In this document: positions 47,956-58,372 of the stretch, piece after piece | How the letters are laid out: every line of letters starts with the position of its first letter | Position numbering within the stretch: the stretch's first letter is position 1 | Assembly (NCBI RefSeq): GCF_025628935.1 | Contig: NZ_JAOTIS010000001.1 | Coordinates: 248,001-312,000, forward strand | Length of the DNA: 64,000 nucleotides | Reading direction: 5' to 3' | Source: Macrococcus capreoli | Lineage (GTDB): Bacteria; Bacillota; Bacilli; Staphylococcales; Staphylococcaceae | The notes under the pieces: generated by a model | Told to the model about the DNA's origin: nothing | Database searches by the model: none | The model's input: only the letters and a program-made list of their open reading frames with translations | Translations under genes and position numbers: made by a program

Positions 47956-48882
47956 ATGCTAAAGTTTGCGTTGAAAAGACTAGGCTATATGTTCATCACA
48001 TTATTTATTATTGCGACTGCAACATTCTTCTTAATGAAGTTAATGCCTGGTTCACCATTTAATGATGAAAAGCTTTCTGCCGAACAGAAAGTAATAATTA
48101 ATGAGAAATACGGTTTAAATGATCCGCTTCCAGTACAATATGTGAATTATATGAAGAATATTGTACAAGGAGATTTTGGAGTTTCATTTAAATATGCTGG
48201 TAGAGATGTATTAGATTTAATTGTTCCAAGGTTAGGTCCTTCTGCAGAAGTTGGATTATATGCAATGATTATAGGTGTTACGCTCGGAATCTTATTAGGG
48301 GTTGTCGCAGCATTAAAGCAAAATACATGGGTGGATTACTTAGCGACGATATTCTCAGTAATCGCCATTTCAGTACCATCATTCGTATTAGCCGTATTAT
48401 TACAATATTTCTTAGCTGTTAAGTTTCAAATATTCCCGGCAGCAGAGTTTGACGGTATAGAATATGCTGTATTACCATCTGTTGCATTATCAGCGAGTGT
48501 TATCGCAACAATCGCTCGTTATATTCGTTCAGAAATGATTGAAGTATTAAGTTCTGATTATATTACTTTAGCGAAAGCGAAAGGGAATTCAACAACAAAA
48601 GTATTATTTGGACATGCATTACGTAATGCATTAATTCCGATTATCACATTAATTGGTCCGATGACTGTAGGCATCTTAACTGGTGCTTTAACAATTGAAA
48701 CAATCTTTGCAATTCCTGGTATCGGTGATCAGTTCGTGCGCTCAATTCAAATGAACGACTATCCAGTTATTATGGCACTGACATTATTCATTAGTTTCCT
48801 ATTTATATTAGTATTATTTATCGTCGATGTATTATACGGCATTATCGATCCACGTATTCGTGTTCAAGGAGGTAAAGATTAA
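47956..48882 (+). CDS. oppB: Oligopeptide ABC transporter permease OppB
   Basis: A 308-residue permease with six membrane helices. The N-terminal LMPGSPF is typical, and the ABC-contact loop SEMIEVLSSDYITLAKAKG is near 195-213. It forms the membrane channel for imported oligopeptides with OppC. GGGGGAC precedes the ATG. It heads oppBCDFA and shares one base with oppC. Order and length match the S. aureus Opp3 system. Confidence 0.93.
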   Translation: MLKFALKRLGYMFITLFIIATATFFLMKLMPGSPFNDEKLSAEQKVIINEKYGLNDPLPVQYVNYMKNIVQGDFGVSFKYAGRDVLDLIVPRLGPSAEVGLYAMIIGVTLGILLGVVAALKQNTWVDYLATIFSVIAISVPSFVLAVLLQYFLAVKFQIFPAAEFDGIEYAVLPSVALSASVIATIARYIRSEMIEVLSSDYITLAKAKGNSTTKVLFGHALRNALIPIITLIGPMTVGILTGALTIETIFAIPGIGDQFVRSIQMNDYPVIMALTLFISFLFILVLFIVDVLYGIIDPRIRVQGGKD

Positions 48883-49940
48883 TGGTAAACCGTGAAAATA
48901 ATCCAGAAGTATATAACAATGCTGATTTAAACCAGCAATTACAAACACATCCTGGAGCATTCGCTTTAGCCAACCGTGATGAAATTTTCGAAGAGAAAAT
49001 TGAAAGAGAATCAAAAACGTTCTGGCAGGATGCATGGATCCAATTAAAAAGTAACCGCGGTGCATATGTTGGATTAATTGGTTTAATCTTAATCTTAATC
49101 ATGTCACTTGTAGGACCGATGATTAGTGGTCACACGTATCGAGAACAAATTAAAGGACATGAAAACTTACCACCTCGTATTGAAATGATTAAAGATGTAA
49201 AGTTCTTACCATTCACTGGTGCAGATAAAGATGGTTACAACCGTTATGAACAGGAAAACATTAAAGAAAGCTACTGGTTTGGTACAGACCGTTTAGGCCG
49301 CGATATATTCACGCGTGTCTGGAAAGGTACACAAGTCTCAATCTTAATCGGTATTATCGCAGCATTATTAGACGTCTTAATCGGTATTACGTACGGTTCA
49401 ATTTCAGGTTTCTTCGGTGGCTGGGTCGATACATTGATGCAAAGAATAATAGAAATTATCGCTTCTATTCCAAACTTAATTATTATGATCTTATTCGTAA
49501 TTATCTTTGATGCAAGTATGTTAACAATTGTACTAGCAATGAGTTTAACAGGTTGGATTGGGATGAGTCGTATCGTCCGCGGACAATTCTTAAAGTTGAA
49601 AAACCAGGAATTCGTATTAGCATCACGAACGTTAGGTGCTTCAAATATGAGTTTAATCTTTAAACATATTTTACCAAACACATTAGGTCCAATTATCGTT
49701 ACGGCAATGTTCTCAATTCCAAGTGCGATTTTCTTCGAAGCATTCTTAAGCTTTATCGGTTTAGGTATTCCTGCACCACAAGCGTCGTTAGGATCACTTG
49801 TAAACGATGGCCGTAAAATGATCATGATGAATCCATATCAAATGTTCATTCCAGCTTCAATTTTAAGTTTATTAATTTTATGTTTCTATTTATTTGGTGA
49901 CGGTGTACGTGATGCATTCGACCCTAAAATGCGTAAATAA
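48882..49940 (+). CDS. oppC: Oligopeptide ABC transporter permease OppC
   Basis: A 352-residue permease with an N-terminal cytosolic extension of about 60 residues and six membrane helices. The contact loop is VRGQFLKLKNQEFVLASRTLGA near 233-254. It pairs with OppB. The AAGGAGG ribosome site lies inside oppB. The extended N-terminus is common in staphylococcal OppC. Confidence 0.93.
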   Translation: MVNRENNPEVYNNADLNQQLQTHPGAFALANRDEIFEEKIERESKTFWQDAWIQLKSNRGAYVGLIGLILILIMSLVGPMISGHTYREQIKGHENLPPRIEMIKDVKFLPFTGADKDGYNRYEQENIKESYWFGTDRLGRDIFTRVWKGTQVSILIGIIAALLDVLIGITYGSISGFFGGWVDTLMQRIIEIIASIPNLIIMILFVIIFDASMLTIVLAMSLTGWIGMSRIVRGQFLKLKNQEFVLASRTLGASNMSLIFKHILPNTLGPIIVTAMFSIPSAIFFEAFLSFIGLGIPAPQASLGSLVNDGRKMIMMNPYQMFIPASILSLLILCFYLFGDGVRDAFDPKMRK

Positions 49941-49954
49941 AGGAGGAAATAACA

Positions 49955-51028
49955 ATGGCAGAAAGAATTTTAGAAGTAAAGAATCTAAAAGTTTCCTTCG
50001 ATATTCTCGCGGGGGAAGTTCAGGCAGTTCGTGGTGTTGATTTCCACTTAGACAAAGCGGAAACGTTAGCAATCGTAGGAGAATCAGGTTCAGGTAAATC
50101 TGTAACAACGAAAGCAATTATGCGTTTATTACCATCACCACCTTCACGTATTAAAGAAGGAGAGATTCTATTCGATGGTAAAGATTTAGCAAAGCTATCG
50201 GAAAAAGAAATGCAGCAAGTGCGTGGAAGAGATATTTCAATGATTTTCCAGGATCCAATGACTTCATTAAACCCAACGATGAAGATTGGTAAACAAGTTA
50301 TGGAACCATTAATTAAACATCAAAAGTTATCAAAAGCAGAAGCGAAAGAGCGCGCGTTAGATATTTTACGTTTAGTGGGTCTTCCAAATCCTGAAGGACG
50401 TTTCAACAACTATCCTCATCAATTCTCAGGAGGACAACGTCAACGTATCGTTATCGCAACGGCATTAGCTTGTGACCCGAAAATCTTAATCGCTGATGAG
50501 CCGACAACGGCACTTGACGTAACGATTCAAGCACAAATTTTAGAGTTAATGAAAGACTTACAAAAGAAAATTGATACATCAATTATCTTTATTACACATG
50601 ACCTGGGTGTCGTAGCAAACGTTGCTGACCGCGTAGCAGTAATGTATGGTGGTCAAATTGTTGAAACGGGTACTGTTGATGAAATATTCTACAATCCGAA
50701 ACATCCATATACGTGGGGATTATTATCATCTATGCCAAGTTTAGATACGAGTCAGGATACAGAATTAAAAGCAATTCCAGGTACACCACCTGATTTAATT
50801 AAACCACCAGTTGGTGATGCATTTGCACGTCGTTCTGACTATGCATTACAAATTGACTTTGAACAAGAGCCACCATGGTACCAGGTTTCAGATACACATT
50901 TCGTAAAATCATGGTTAATGGATCCACAAGCGCCAAAAGTTGATCCACCGGAAATGGTTAAGCAAAAACTGCGCCCTATGCCTGGTGATTATGCACAACC
51001 AAAACGTGTAGAGGGGGTAAGTTTCTAA
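49955..51028 (+). CDS. oppD: Oligopeptide ABC transporter ATPase OppD
   Basis: A 357-residue ATP-binding subunit. Walker A GESGSGKS is near 43-50, the signature FSGGQRQR near 158, Walker B ILIADEPTTALD near 178, and the oligopeptide C-terminal domain follows GTPPDLIKPP near 288. It energises peptide import. AAAGGAGG precedes the ATG. The C-terminal Fe-S-type cysteines present in some OppD/DppD proteins are absent. Confidence 0.94.
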   Translation: MAERILEVKNLKVSFDILAGEVQAVRGVDFHLDKAETLAIVGESGSGKSVTTKAIMRLLPSPPSRIKEGEILFDGKDLAKLSEKEMQQVRGRDISMIFQDPMTSLNPTMKIGKQVMEPLIKHQKLSKAEAKERALDILRLVGLPNPEGRFNNYPHQFSGGQRQRIVIATALACDPKILIADEPTTALDVTIQAQILELMKDLQKKIDTSIIFITHDLGVVANVADRVAVMYGGQIVETGTVDEIFYNPKHPYTWGLLSSMPSLDTSQDTELKAIPGTPPDLIKPPVGDAFARRSDYALQIDFEQEPPWYQVSDTHFVKSWLMDPQAPKVDPPEMVKQKLRPMPGDYAQPKRVEGVSF

Positions 51029-52191
51029 TGAAAGATGAAAAAGTGCACAATAATACTGACGAACGCGTGAAAGTTATCGATGCGACAAAAGAATCAAAGA
51101 AGGAAGAGCATACAATAGAAGATGGTCCGTTACAAGTCAGTGCGGATGAAATTGTAGAAGATGCTTCACATTACACAGCATCAGAACTTAATAAAACAAC
51201 GTTAACAGCTTCTGAAGTTGCGGCTACAGGAACAAAGCCATACGCAGAAGGTAAAACGAAGTTAATTGAAGTTAAGAACTTAAAGCAATACTTTAACGTC
51301 GGTAAGAAAAATGAAGTAAAAGCAATTGATGATGTTACATTTGATATTTTCCGTGGAGAAACTTTAGGTTTAGTAGGGGAGTCTGGTTGTGGTAAATCAA
51401 CAACTGGACGTACGCTTATTAAATTGTATAACGCAACAGGTGGACAAGTTATTTTTGATGGTACTGATATTCAGTCTATTAAAAATAAAAAAGATTTATT
51501 AAAGTTCAACCGTCGTATGCAAATGATCTTCCAGGATCCATATGGTTCACTGAATCCAAGATTAAAAGTGATGGATATCGTCGCTGAAGGTATTGATATT
51601 CATAAACTTGCAAAGAACAAACAAGACCGTGCGAACCGTGTATATGAACTGCTTGAAACAGTAGGATTATCGAAAGAACATGCGAACCGTTATCCACATG
51701 AGTTCTCGGGTGGGCAACGTCAACGTATCGGTATTGCGCGCGCATTAGCTGTTGAACCAGAATTTATTATTGCCGATGAGCCGATTTCAGCGCTTGACGT
51801 TTCGATACAGGCTCAAGTTGTAAACTTAATGCAAAGATTACAAAAAGAACGCGGTATTACATTCTTATTCATTGCACATGATTTATCAATGGTTAAATAC
51901 ATTTCTGACCGTATCGGCGTGATGTATTTCGGTAAATTAGTTGAAGTCGGACCTGCAGAAGCAATTTATAATAATCCACTTCATGAATATACGAAGTCAT
52001 TATTATCAGCAATTCCTCTGCCGGATCCAGAATCAGAGCGTACGCGTGTCCGTAAAACATACAATCCGGATGTTCATGCGTATACTGCAGATGACGTGTT
52101 AGAATTACGTGAAGTTGCACCAGATCACTTTGTATACTGCTCGCCAAAAGAGTATGAAATACTAAAAGCGGAGTATAATCATAATTATTAA
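51028..52191 (+). CDS. oppF: Oligopeptide ABC transporter ATPase OppF with long N-terminal extension
   Basis: A 387-residue ATP-binding subunit. An acidic, hydrophilic extension of about 70 residues precedes the ABC domain, which starts near LIEVKNLKQYF. Walker A GESGCGKS is near 119, the signature FSGGQRQR near 229, and IIADEPISALD near 249. Typical OppF proteins have about 310-330 residues. No internal start with a ribosome site lies nearer the domain, and AGAGGGGG precedes this ATG. It pairs with OppD. Confidence 0.92.
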   Translation: MKDEKVHNNTDERVKVIDATKESKKEEHTIEDGPLQVSADEIVEDASHYTASELNKTTLTASEVAATGTKPYAEGKTKLIEVKNLKQYFNVGKKNEVKAIDDVTFDIFRGETLGLVGESGCGKSTTGRTLIKLYNATGGQVIFDGTDIQSIKNKKDLLKFNRRMQMIFQDPYGSLNPRLKVMDIVAEGIDIHKLAKNKQDRANRVYELLETVGLSKEHANRYPHEFSGGQRQRIGIARALAVEPEFIIADEPISALDVSIQAQVVNLMQRLQKERGITFLFIAHDLSMVKYISDRIGVMYFGKLVEVGPAEAIYNNPLHEYTKSLLSAIPLPDPESERTRVRKTYNPDVHAYTADDVLELREVAPDHFVYCSPKEYEILKAEYNHNY

Positions 52192-52233
52192 CAATTTTGC
52201 ATAAAATAAATAGATTGAATTGTTAAAAAACTA

Positions 52234-52262
52234 TTGCTAAAGTAATTGAATTAAAATATAAT
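52234..52262 (+). promoter_or_regulatory. Internal promoter of oppA
   Basis: TTGCTA (52234-52239) and TATAAT (52257-52262) are separated by 17 bases, as at oppB. It allows extra oppA expression. Confidence 0.65.
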
Positions 52263-52269
52263 TAATACA

Positions 52270-52284
52270 AATCTTCTGAAAATT
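52270..52284. promoter_or_regulatory. CodY box at oppA
   Basis: AATCTTCTGAAAATT differs from the CodY consensus at one base and lies 7 bases after the -10. Confidence 0.8.
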
Positions 52285-52322
52285 CTTTTTGGCAAGATTA
52301 TTAAATTCAAGGGGGCAACAAA

Positions 52323-53945
52323 ATGAAGAGAAGTTTGTCGTTATTTTTAGTATTCATTATCTCTCTTTCTGGTATTCTAGCTGCTTGTACAGGTAGTAAA
52401 TCAGGCGGAGGAAAAAATGATCAAGTGTTAAATTTACAAGAGGTTTCAGATATTCCTACACTTGATTCATCATTAGCAACAGACCAAGTGTCATTCAACG
52501 TGTTCTTCCAGGTGATGGAGGGGTTATATAGCTTAGATAAAGATGATAAAGCGATTCCTGCTATTGCTAAAGGTGAACCTGAAATGTCTAAAGACGGTAA
52601 GACTTGGACAATTAAATTACGTGACGATGCGAAATGGTCAAACGGTGACCCTGTTACTGCGAAAGACTTTGAATTTGCATGGAAACGTACTTTAGATCCA
52701 AAGACTGCTTCTGAGTATGCTTACATCATGATGGATTTAAAAAATGCAGCTGATGTAAACGCAGGTAAAAAGAAACCTGAAGAATTAGGTGTTAAAGCAA
52801 TTGATGATAAAACTTTACAAATTCAATTAGAAACAAAAGTACCTTACTTTAAAGAATTATTAACATTCGGTGTGTTCTTACCACAAAATGAGAAGTTCGT
52901 TAAAGAAAAAGGGGATAAATACGGTACTTCTAAAGAAAACACATTATACAACGGTCCATTCGTTTTAAACGACTGGCAAACAGAAAAATCATTCCAGTTA
53001 ACACCAAACAAAAACTACTGGGATAAAAAAGCGGTTAAATTAAAAGAAGTTAACTACAAAATTATTAAAGACCAAAATACGGCTTTAAACTTATTTAACA
53101 CAAATAAATTAGACCGTGTTGGTTTACCACCAGAACAAATTGATAAATACAAAAAAGATCCTAAGTTCCAGACAGAATTACAAACATCAACATACATCAT
53201 TCGTATGAACCAAAAGAACGAAGCGCTTAAAAATAAAGATATGCGTTTAGCGATTGCACAATCTATCGATAAAAAATCTTATGTTGATACGTTACTTAAA
53301 AATGGTTCTCAACCATTAGATACAAATACACCGAAGGATTTCGCGAAAAAAGACGGTAAAGATTTCGTAGATTTAGTAAAAACGAAATTAACATACGATC
53401 AAAAAGCAGCGAAAGAACATTACGAAAAAGCTAAAAAAGCTTTAGGAAAAGATAAATTCGAATTCGAATATTTAACGTTTGATGCTGAAGAATCAAAAAC
53501 AGCTGGTGAATATGTTAAAGAACAATTAGAGAAAAATTTACCAGGTGTGAAAATTACAATTAAACAACAACCATTCAAACAAAAATTACAATTAGAATCT
53601 AAAATGGATTATGATTTATCATTTGGTGGTTGGGGTCCTGACTATCCAGACCCAATGACATTCTTAGATTTATGGGTAACTGACGGTGCACATAACCAAA
53701 CTGGTTGGTCTAACCCCGAGTTCGATAAAATTGTTAAAGATGCAAAAGGTCCATTATTAGATGACGTTAATAAACGTTGGGAATCAATGGCGAAAGCTGA
53801 AGAGATGGCTTTAGCTGATGCACCATTTGCACCAATCTACCAAAAAGGTACTGCTCGATTAGTACAACCATACGTGAAGAACTTTGTGATTCACAAATTC
53901 GGTGGAGACACTACATTAAAGAACGTTTACATCGAAAAGAAATAA
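52323..53945 (+). CDS. oppA: Oligopeptide-binding lipoprotein OppA
   Basis: A 540-residue family 5 solute-binding lipoprotein. The signal peptide ends in lipobox LAAC with C22 as the lipidated residue. TWTIKLRDDAKWSNGDPVTAKDF near 85-107 is the SBP_bac_5 signature. It captures peptides outside the cell for OppBCDF. CAAGGGGG precedes the ATG. It has its own CodY-boxed promoter and a strong terminator. Confidence 0.95.
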   Translation: MKRSLSLFLVFIISLSGILAACTGSKSGGGKNDQVLNLQEVSDIPTLDSSLATDQVSFNVFFQVMEGLYSLDKDDKAIPAIAKGEPEMSKDGKTWTIKLRDDAKWSNGDPVTAKDFEFAWKRTLDPKTASEYAYIMMDLKNAADVNAGKKKPEELGVKAIDDKTLQIQLETKVPYFKELLTFGVFLPQNEKFVKEKGDKYGTSKENTLYNGPFVLNDWQTEKSFQLTPNKNYWDKKAVKLKEVNYKIIKDQNTALNLFNTNKLDRVGLPPEQIDKYKKDPKFQTELQTSTYIIRMNQKNEALKNKDMRLAIAQSIDKKSYVDTLLKNGSQPLDTNTPKDFAKKDGKDFVDLVKTKLTYDQKAAKEHYEKAKKALGKDKFEFEYLTFDAEESKTAGEYVKEQLEKNLPGVKITIKQQPFKQKLQLESKMDYDLSFGGWGPDYPDPMTFLDLWVTDGAHNQTGWSNPEFDKIVKDAKGPLLDDVNKRWESMAKAEEMALADAPFAPIYQKGTARLVQPYVKNFVIHKFGGDTTLKNVYIEKK

Positions 53946-53958
53946 TTTAATCGTTAAC

Positions 53959-53995
53959 AAAAACCAGACGGGTGATTTCATCCGTCTGGTTTTTT
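53959..53995 (+). terminator. Terminator after oppA
   Basis: AAAACCAGACGG pairs with CCGTCTGGTTTT and a T run follows. Confidence 0.9.
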
Positions 53996-54017
53996 GATAT
54001 ATTTTTTGAGGGGATTG

Positions 54018-54412
54018 ATTGCCGGTATTCTTAATTTACCGGCAATCATTTTATGAAATAGCTGATAATTGTTGATTCATTGCCGGTATTTTTAGTTTAC
54101 CGGCAATCATTTTATGAAATGGCTGATATTTGTTGATTCATTGCCGGTATTTTTAATTTACCGGCAATCATTTTATGAAATGGCTAATATTTGTTGATTC
54201 ATTGCCGGTATTCTTGATTTACCGGCAATCGTTTTATGAAATAGCTGATATTTGTTGATTGATTGCCGGTATTTTTAATTTACCGGCAATCATTTTATGA
54301 AATGGCTGATATTTGTTGATTGATTGCCGGTATTTTTAATTTACCGGCAATCATTTTATAAAATAGCTGATATTTGTTGATTGATTACCGGTATTTTTAA
54401 TTTACCGGCAAT
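54018..54412. repeat. Tandem 61-bp palindromic array 2
   Basis: Seven palindromes begin at 54018, 54079, 54140, 54201, 54262, 54323 and 54384, exactly 61 bases apart. Each has ATTGCCGGTA and TACCGGCAAT arms with a 9-base centre, followed by a nearly identical 32-base linker. The last copy has one arm change. The array is homologous, in inverse orientation, to the one at 47012. Confidence 0.95.
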
Positions 54413-54435
54413 GAGCTGCAACGAGCATCAATCTC

Positions 54436-54471
54436 CAAAAAGAAGTCGGAACATAAAGTCCCGACTTCTTT

Positions 54472-54473
<2 letters not shown>
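54436..54473. terminator. Hairpin terminator between array 2 and repeat copy C
   Basis: AAAAGAAGTCGG pairs with CCGACTTCTTTT, with A and T runs outside. It may terminate trpS transcripts or read-through from the left. Confidence 0.75.
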
Positions 54474-56055
<1,582 letters not shown>

Positions 56056-56451
56056 ATGGTAACATTATTTACTTCACCAAGTTGCACATCTTGCCGTAAA
56101 GCGAAAGCATGGTTACAAGAACATGACATTCCGTATACGGAGCGTAATATATTTTCAGAGAATTTATCAATTGACGAAATTAAAGCAATTTTAAGAATGA
56201 CAGAAGACGGAACAGATGAAATCATCTCTACACGTTCTAAAACATTCCAAAAATTAAATGTAGATATCGATTCATTACCTTTACAGGAATTATATGAAAT
56301 CATTCAAAAGAACCCTGGATTATTACGTCGTCCAATTATTTTAGACGAAAAACGTCTTCAAGTTGGATATAACGAAGATGAAATCAGACGTTTCTTACCA
56401 CGTAAAGTACGTACGTTCCAATTATTAGAAGCGCAACGTATGGTTGACTAA
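56056..56451 (+). CDS. spxA: Transcriptional regulator Spx
   Basis: A 131-residue ArsC-fold regulator. The redox switch is C10/C13 ([11 protein letters not shown]), and [20 protein letters not shown] near 91-110 matches the RNA polymerase alpha-CTD binding protein family. It redirects transcription in thiol stress and is degraded by ClpXP with YjbH, encoded nearby. The ATG at 56056 follows AGGAGAG; the GTG at 56047 lies in that site. Confidence 0.97.
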   Translation: MVTLFTSPSCTSCRKAKAWLQEHDIPYTERNIFSENLSIDEIKAILRMTEDGTDEIISTRSKTFQKLNVDIDSLPLQELYEIIQKNPGLLRRPIILDEKRLQVGYNEDEIRRFLPRKVRTFQLLEAQRMVD

Positions 56452-56456
56452 TCAAC

Positions 56457-56501
56457 TGCCGTCATCATTTGTTCACAAGAACGGATGAGACGGCTTTTTT
56501 A
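56457..56501 (+). terminator. Terminator after spxA
   Basis: GCCGTCATC pairs with GATGAGACGGC with one bulged base, followed by TTTTTT. Confidence 0.8.
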
Positions 56502-56587
56502 TGCTTTTTTTTAAGTTGAATTCATTGTGAGTCATTACCCTTTCATGTACAATAGACTTACAATTCTATTGATAGGGGGAGTAGACC

Positions 56588-57256
56588 ATGAGAATTGAAC
56601 GCGTGAACGACACAACATTAAAATTTTACTTAACTTATGCAGACATAGAAGCAAGAGGCTTTCAACGCGATGAGCTTTGGACGAATCGCAAAGCCGGCGA
56701 AGCATTCTTTTGGTCTATGATGGAAGAAATCAATGAAGAAGAAGAATTTTTTGTTGAAGGTCCATTGTGGATTCAAGTGCATGCCTTTGATAAAGGTATT
56801 GAATTTGTAGTAACGAAGTCTAAACATGATGATGTGTTACATTTACCGGAAGAAGAATCAGCAGAGAACTTAGAATATCATGTGAGTGAATTTTTAAGTA
56901 AATCAGTACAGGACGAGAAAGCAATCCGTGATTTACTGATGAAAGCTGCTGCGGTTAATGATATCGATAATGAATTTATTGCGCATTTCAAATCACTGGA
57001 AGATGTGATTCAGTTCAGTTATGCTGATCACGTTCATGTTGATATTGAAGATTTACTGTATATGTATGAAGGCAAGTACTATTATTATGTTCATTTTGAT
57101 GAGCGTTTATCGGATGAAGCAGTGCATACATATGTGGCACATATATTAGAGTATGCGAATGAAACGCGCATCTCAAGTGAACAATTAGAAGAGTACGGTA
57201 AAGTCGTGATGAGTCATAACGTTAAACACCAAGTGCGTAAGTACTTTAAACAATAA
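56588..57256 (+). CDS. mecA: Adaptor protein MecA
   Basis: A 222-residue ClpC adaptor, unrelated to methicillin-resistance mecA. The N-terminal substrate-binding domain (MRIERVNDTTLKFYLTYADIEARGF) and C-terminal ClpC-binding domain flank an acidic linker near 85-100. It delivers substrates to ClpCP. GATAGGGGGAG precedes the ATG. It is slightly shorter than the S. aureus homologue, mainly in the linker. Confidence 0.94.
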   Translation: MRIERVNDTTLKFYLTYADIEARGFQRDELWTNRKAGEAFFWSMMEEINEEEEFFVEGPLWIQVHAFDKGIEFVVTKSKHDDVLHLPEEESAENLEYHVSEFLSKSVQDEKAIRDLLMKAAAVNDIDNEFIAHFKSLEDVIQFSYADHVHVDIEDLLYMYEGKYYYYVHFDERLSDEAVHTYVAHILEYANETRISSEQLEEYGKVVMSHNVKHQVRKYFKQ

Positions 57257-57331
57257 GCTTTACAATATTTACGAAAATGTAAAAAATACTTTGAGCATTT
57301 CCTACTATATATAAGTAGGGGGTGCTTATTT

Positions 57332-58336
57332 TTGTTAACAGCATTGAATCAGTATCAACAACTTATCGAAGCAAAGCATGCAAAGCCAGGGCGATATATT
57401 TGTCCGATATGTCATCAACCAGTCGTATTGAAAAAAGGAAAAGTCAAAATGCCGCACTTTGCCCACCAGTCGATTAAAGATTGTTTCGTGCACACGTATA
57501 AGAAAGAAACCGCAGCACATCTGGAAGGGAAATATGCACTATATGATTTATTTGATCCGAAGTCTTGTTATATGGAGTATTATCTCCATGAAATTGAACA
57601 AATATCAGATTGTTATTATGCACAAACAAACGGGCCGCCAATTGCATTTGAATTGCAGATGACGCCAATTCCTGCAGCACACGTCGCTGCACGTACACAA
57701 GGGTATGCGTCAATCGGTATCGATGTGATCTGGATTGCGAAATATGAAGATTTGAAGATTGATAGCCATCGATTGAAATTGTCACGTTTTCAAAATGCAT
57801 TAATTGATTTGAAGCGACATATTTTATATGCCTACAATACACAATTAAAAATATTTTATGCATTACATATTACGCGTGTGCTTAACCGCTATACGTATGC
57901 ATTTGAACTGGAAGTTATAACGACGGGTAAAGATTTCATACAACACAAGACAGTGCGTCGATTGCGTGAAGACTTTCGTATATTAACACATCTTGAAACG
58001 AAACAGCATATTCAAAATTGTATCGCGAAACGCTCCGTCCTTGAACCGACGCTAAGTCATTTATATCAGCTCGGTATACCGCGACAGCATATACCAGACC
58101 ATTTAAGAATAGTCTTACCGGAACAAATCGTTATTGAAACACATCCGATAGAATGGCAAGTCCGTCTCATGCATATGATTCACAATCATACGTTTGACTT
58201 CTCGACATGGCTTAACTTGCTCAATTTATCGGAGCAAAGTAGGCAAATTATGCCGAAAGGACAGCTTGCATTGCACATTTTGAAAAAATATCAAACGTAT
58301 TCGAATGAAATACGTGCAATAATGACAGAAAAGTGA
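57332..58336 (+). CDS. coiA: Competence protein CoiA-like nuclease
   Basis: A 334-residue CoiA family protein. The N-terminal zinc-ribbon-like CPICHQPVVLKKGKVKMPHFAH near 19-40 precedes a restriction-endonuclease-like core with IAFELQMTPI near 106 and the helical C-terminus. In streptococci CoiA aids recombination during transformation. A TTG start is chosen because AGGGGGTG lies 8 bases upstream and no ATG is close. The gene stands between mecA and pepF as in staphylococci. Confidence 0.85.
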   Translation: MLTALNQYQQLIEAKHAKPGRYICPICHQPVVLKKGKVKMPHFAHQSIKDCFVHTYKKETAAHLEGKYALYDLFDPKSCYMEYYLHEIEQISDCYYAQTNGPPIAFELQMTPIPAAHVAARTQGYASIGIDVIWIAKYEDLKIDSHRLKLSRFQNALIDLKRHILYAYNTQLKIFYALHITRVLNRYTYAFELEVITTGKDFIQHKTVRRLREDFRILTHLETKQHIQNCIAKRSVLEPTLSHLYQLGIPRQHIPDHLRIVLPEQIVIETHPIEWQVRLMHMIHNHTFDFSTWLNLLNLSEQSRQIMPKGQLALHILKKYQTYSNEIRAIMTEK

Positions 58337-58372
58337 GAAAATTAGTAGTATTAACATTTATGGAGGTCTACA

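Noticed and set aside
49271-49825. 184-residue antisense frame in oppC
   Set aside because: It is a mirror of oppC codon bias, with no ribosome site or recognisable domain.
54018-54412. CRISPR array
   Set aside because: The period and palindromic repeats look right, but the intervening 32-base stretches are nearly identical and no cas gene is nearby.
56588-57256. Methicillin-resistance gene mecA
   Set aside because: The name is shared, but this is the ClpC adaptor; no penicillin-binding protein or cassette genes are present.
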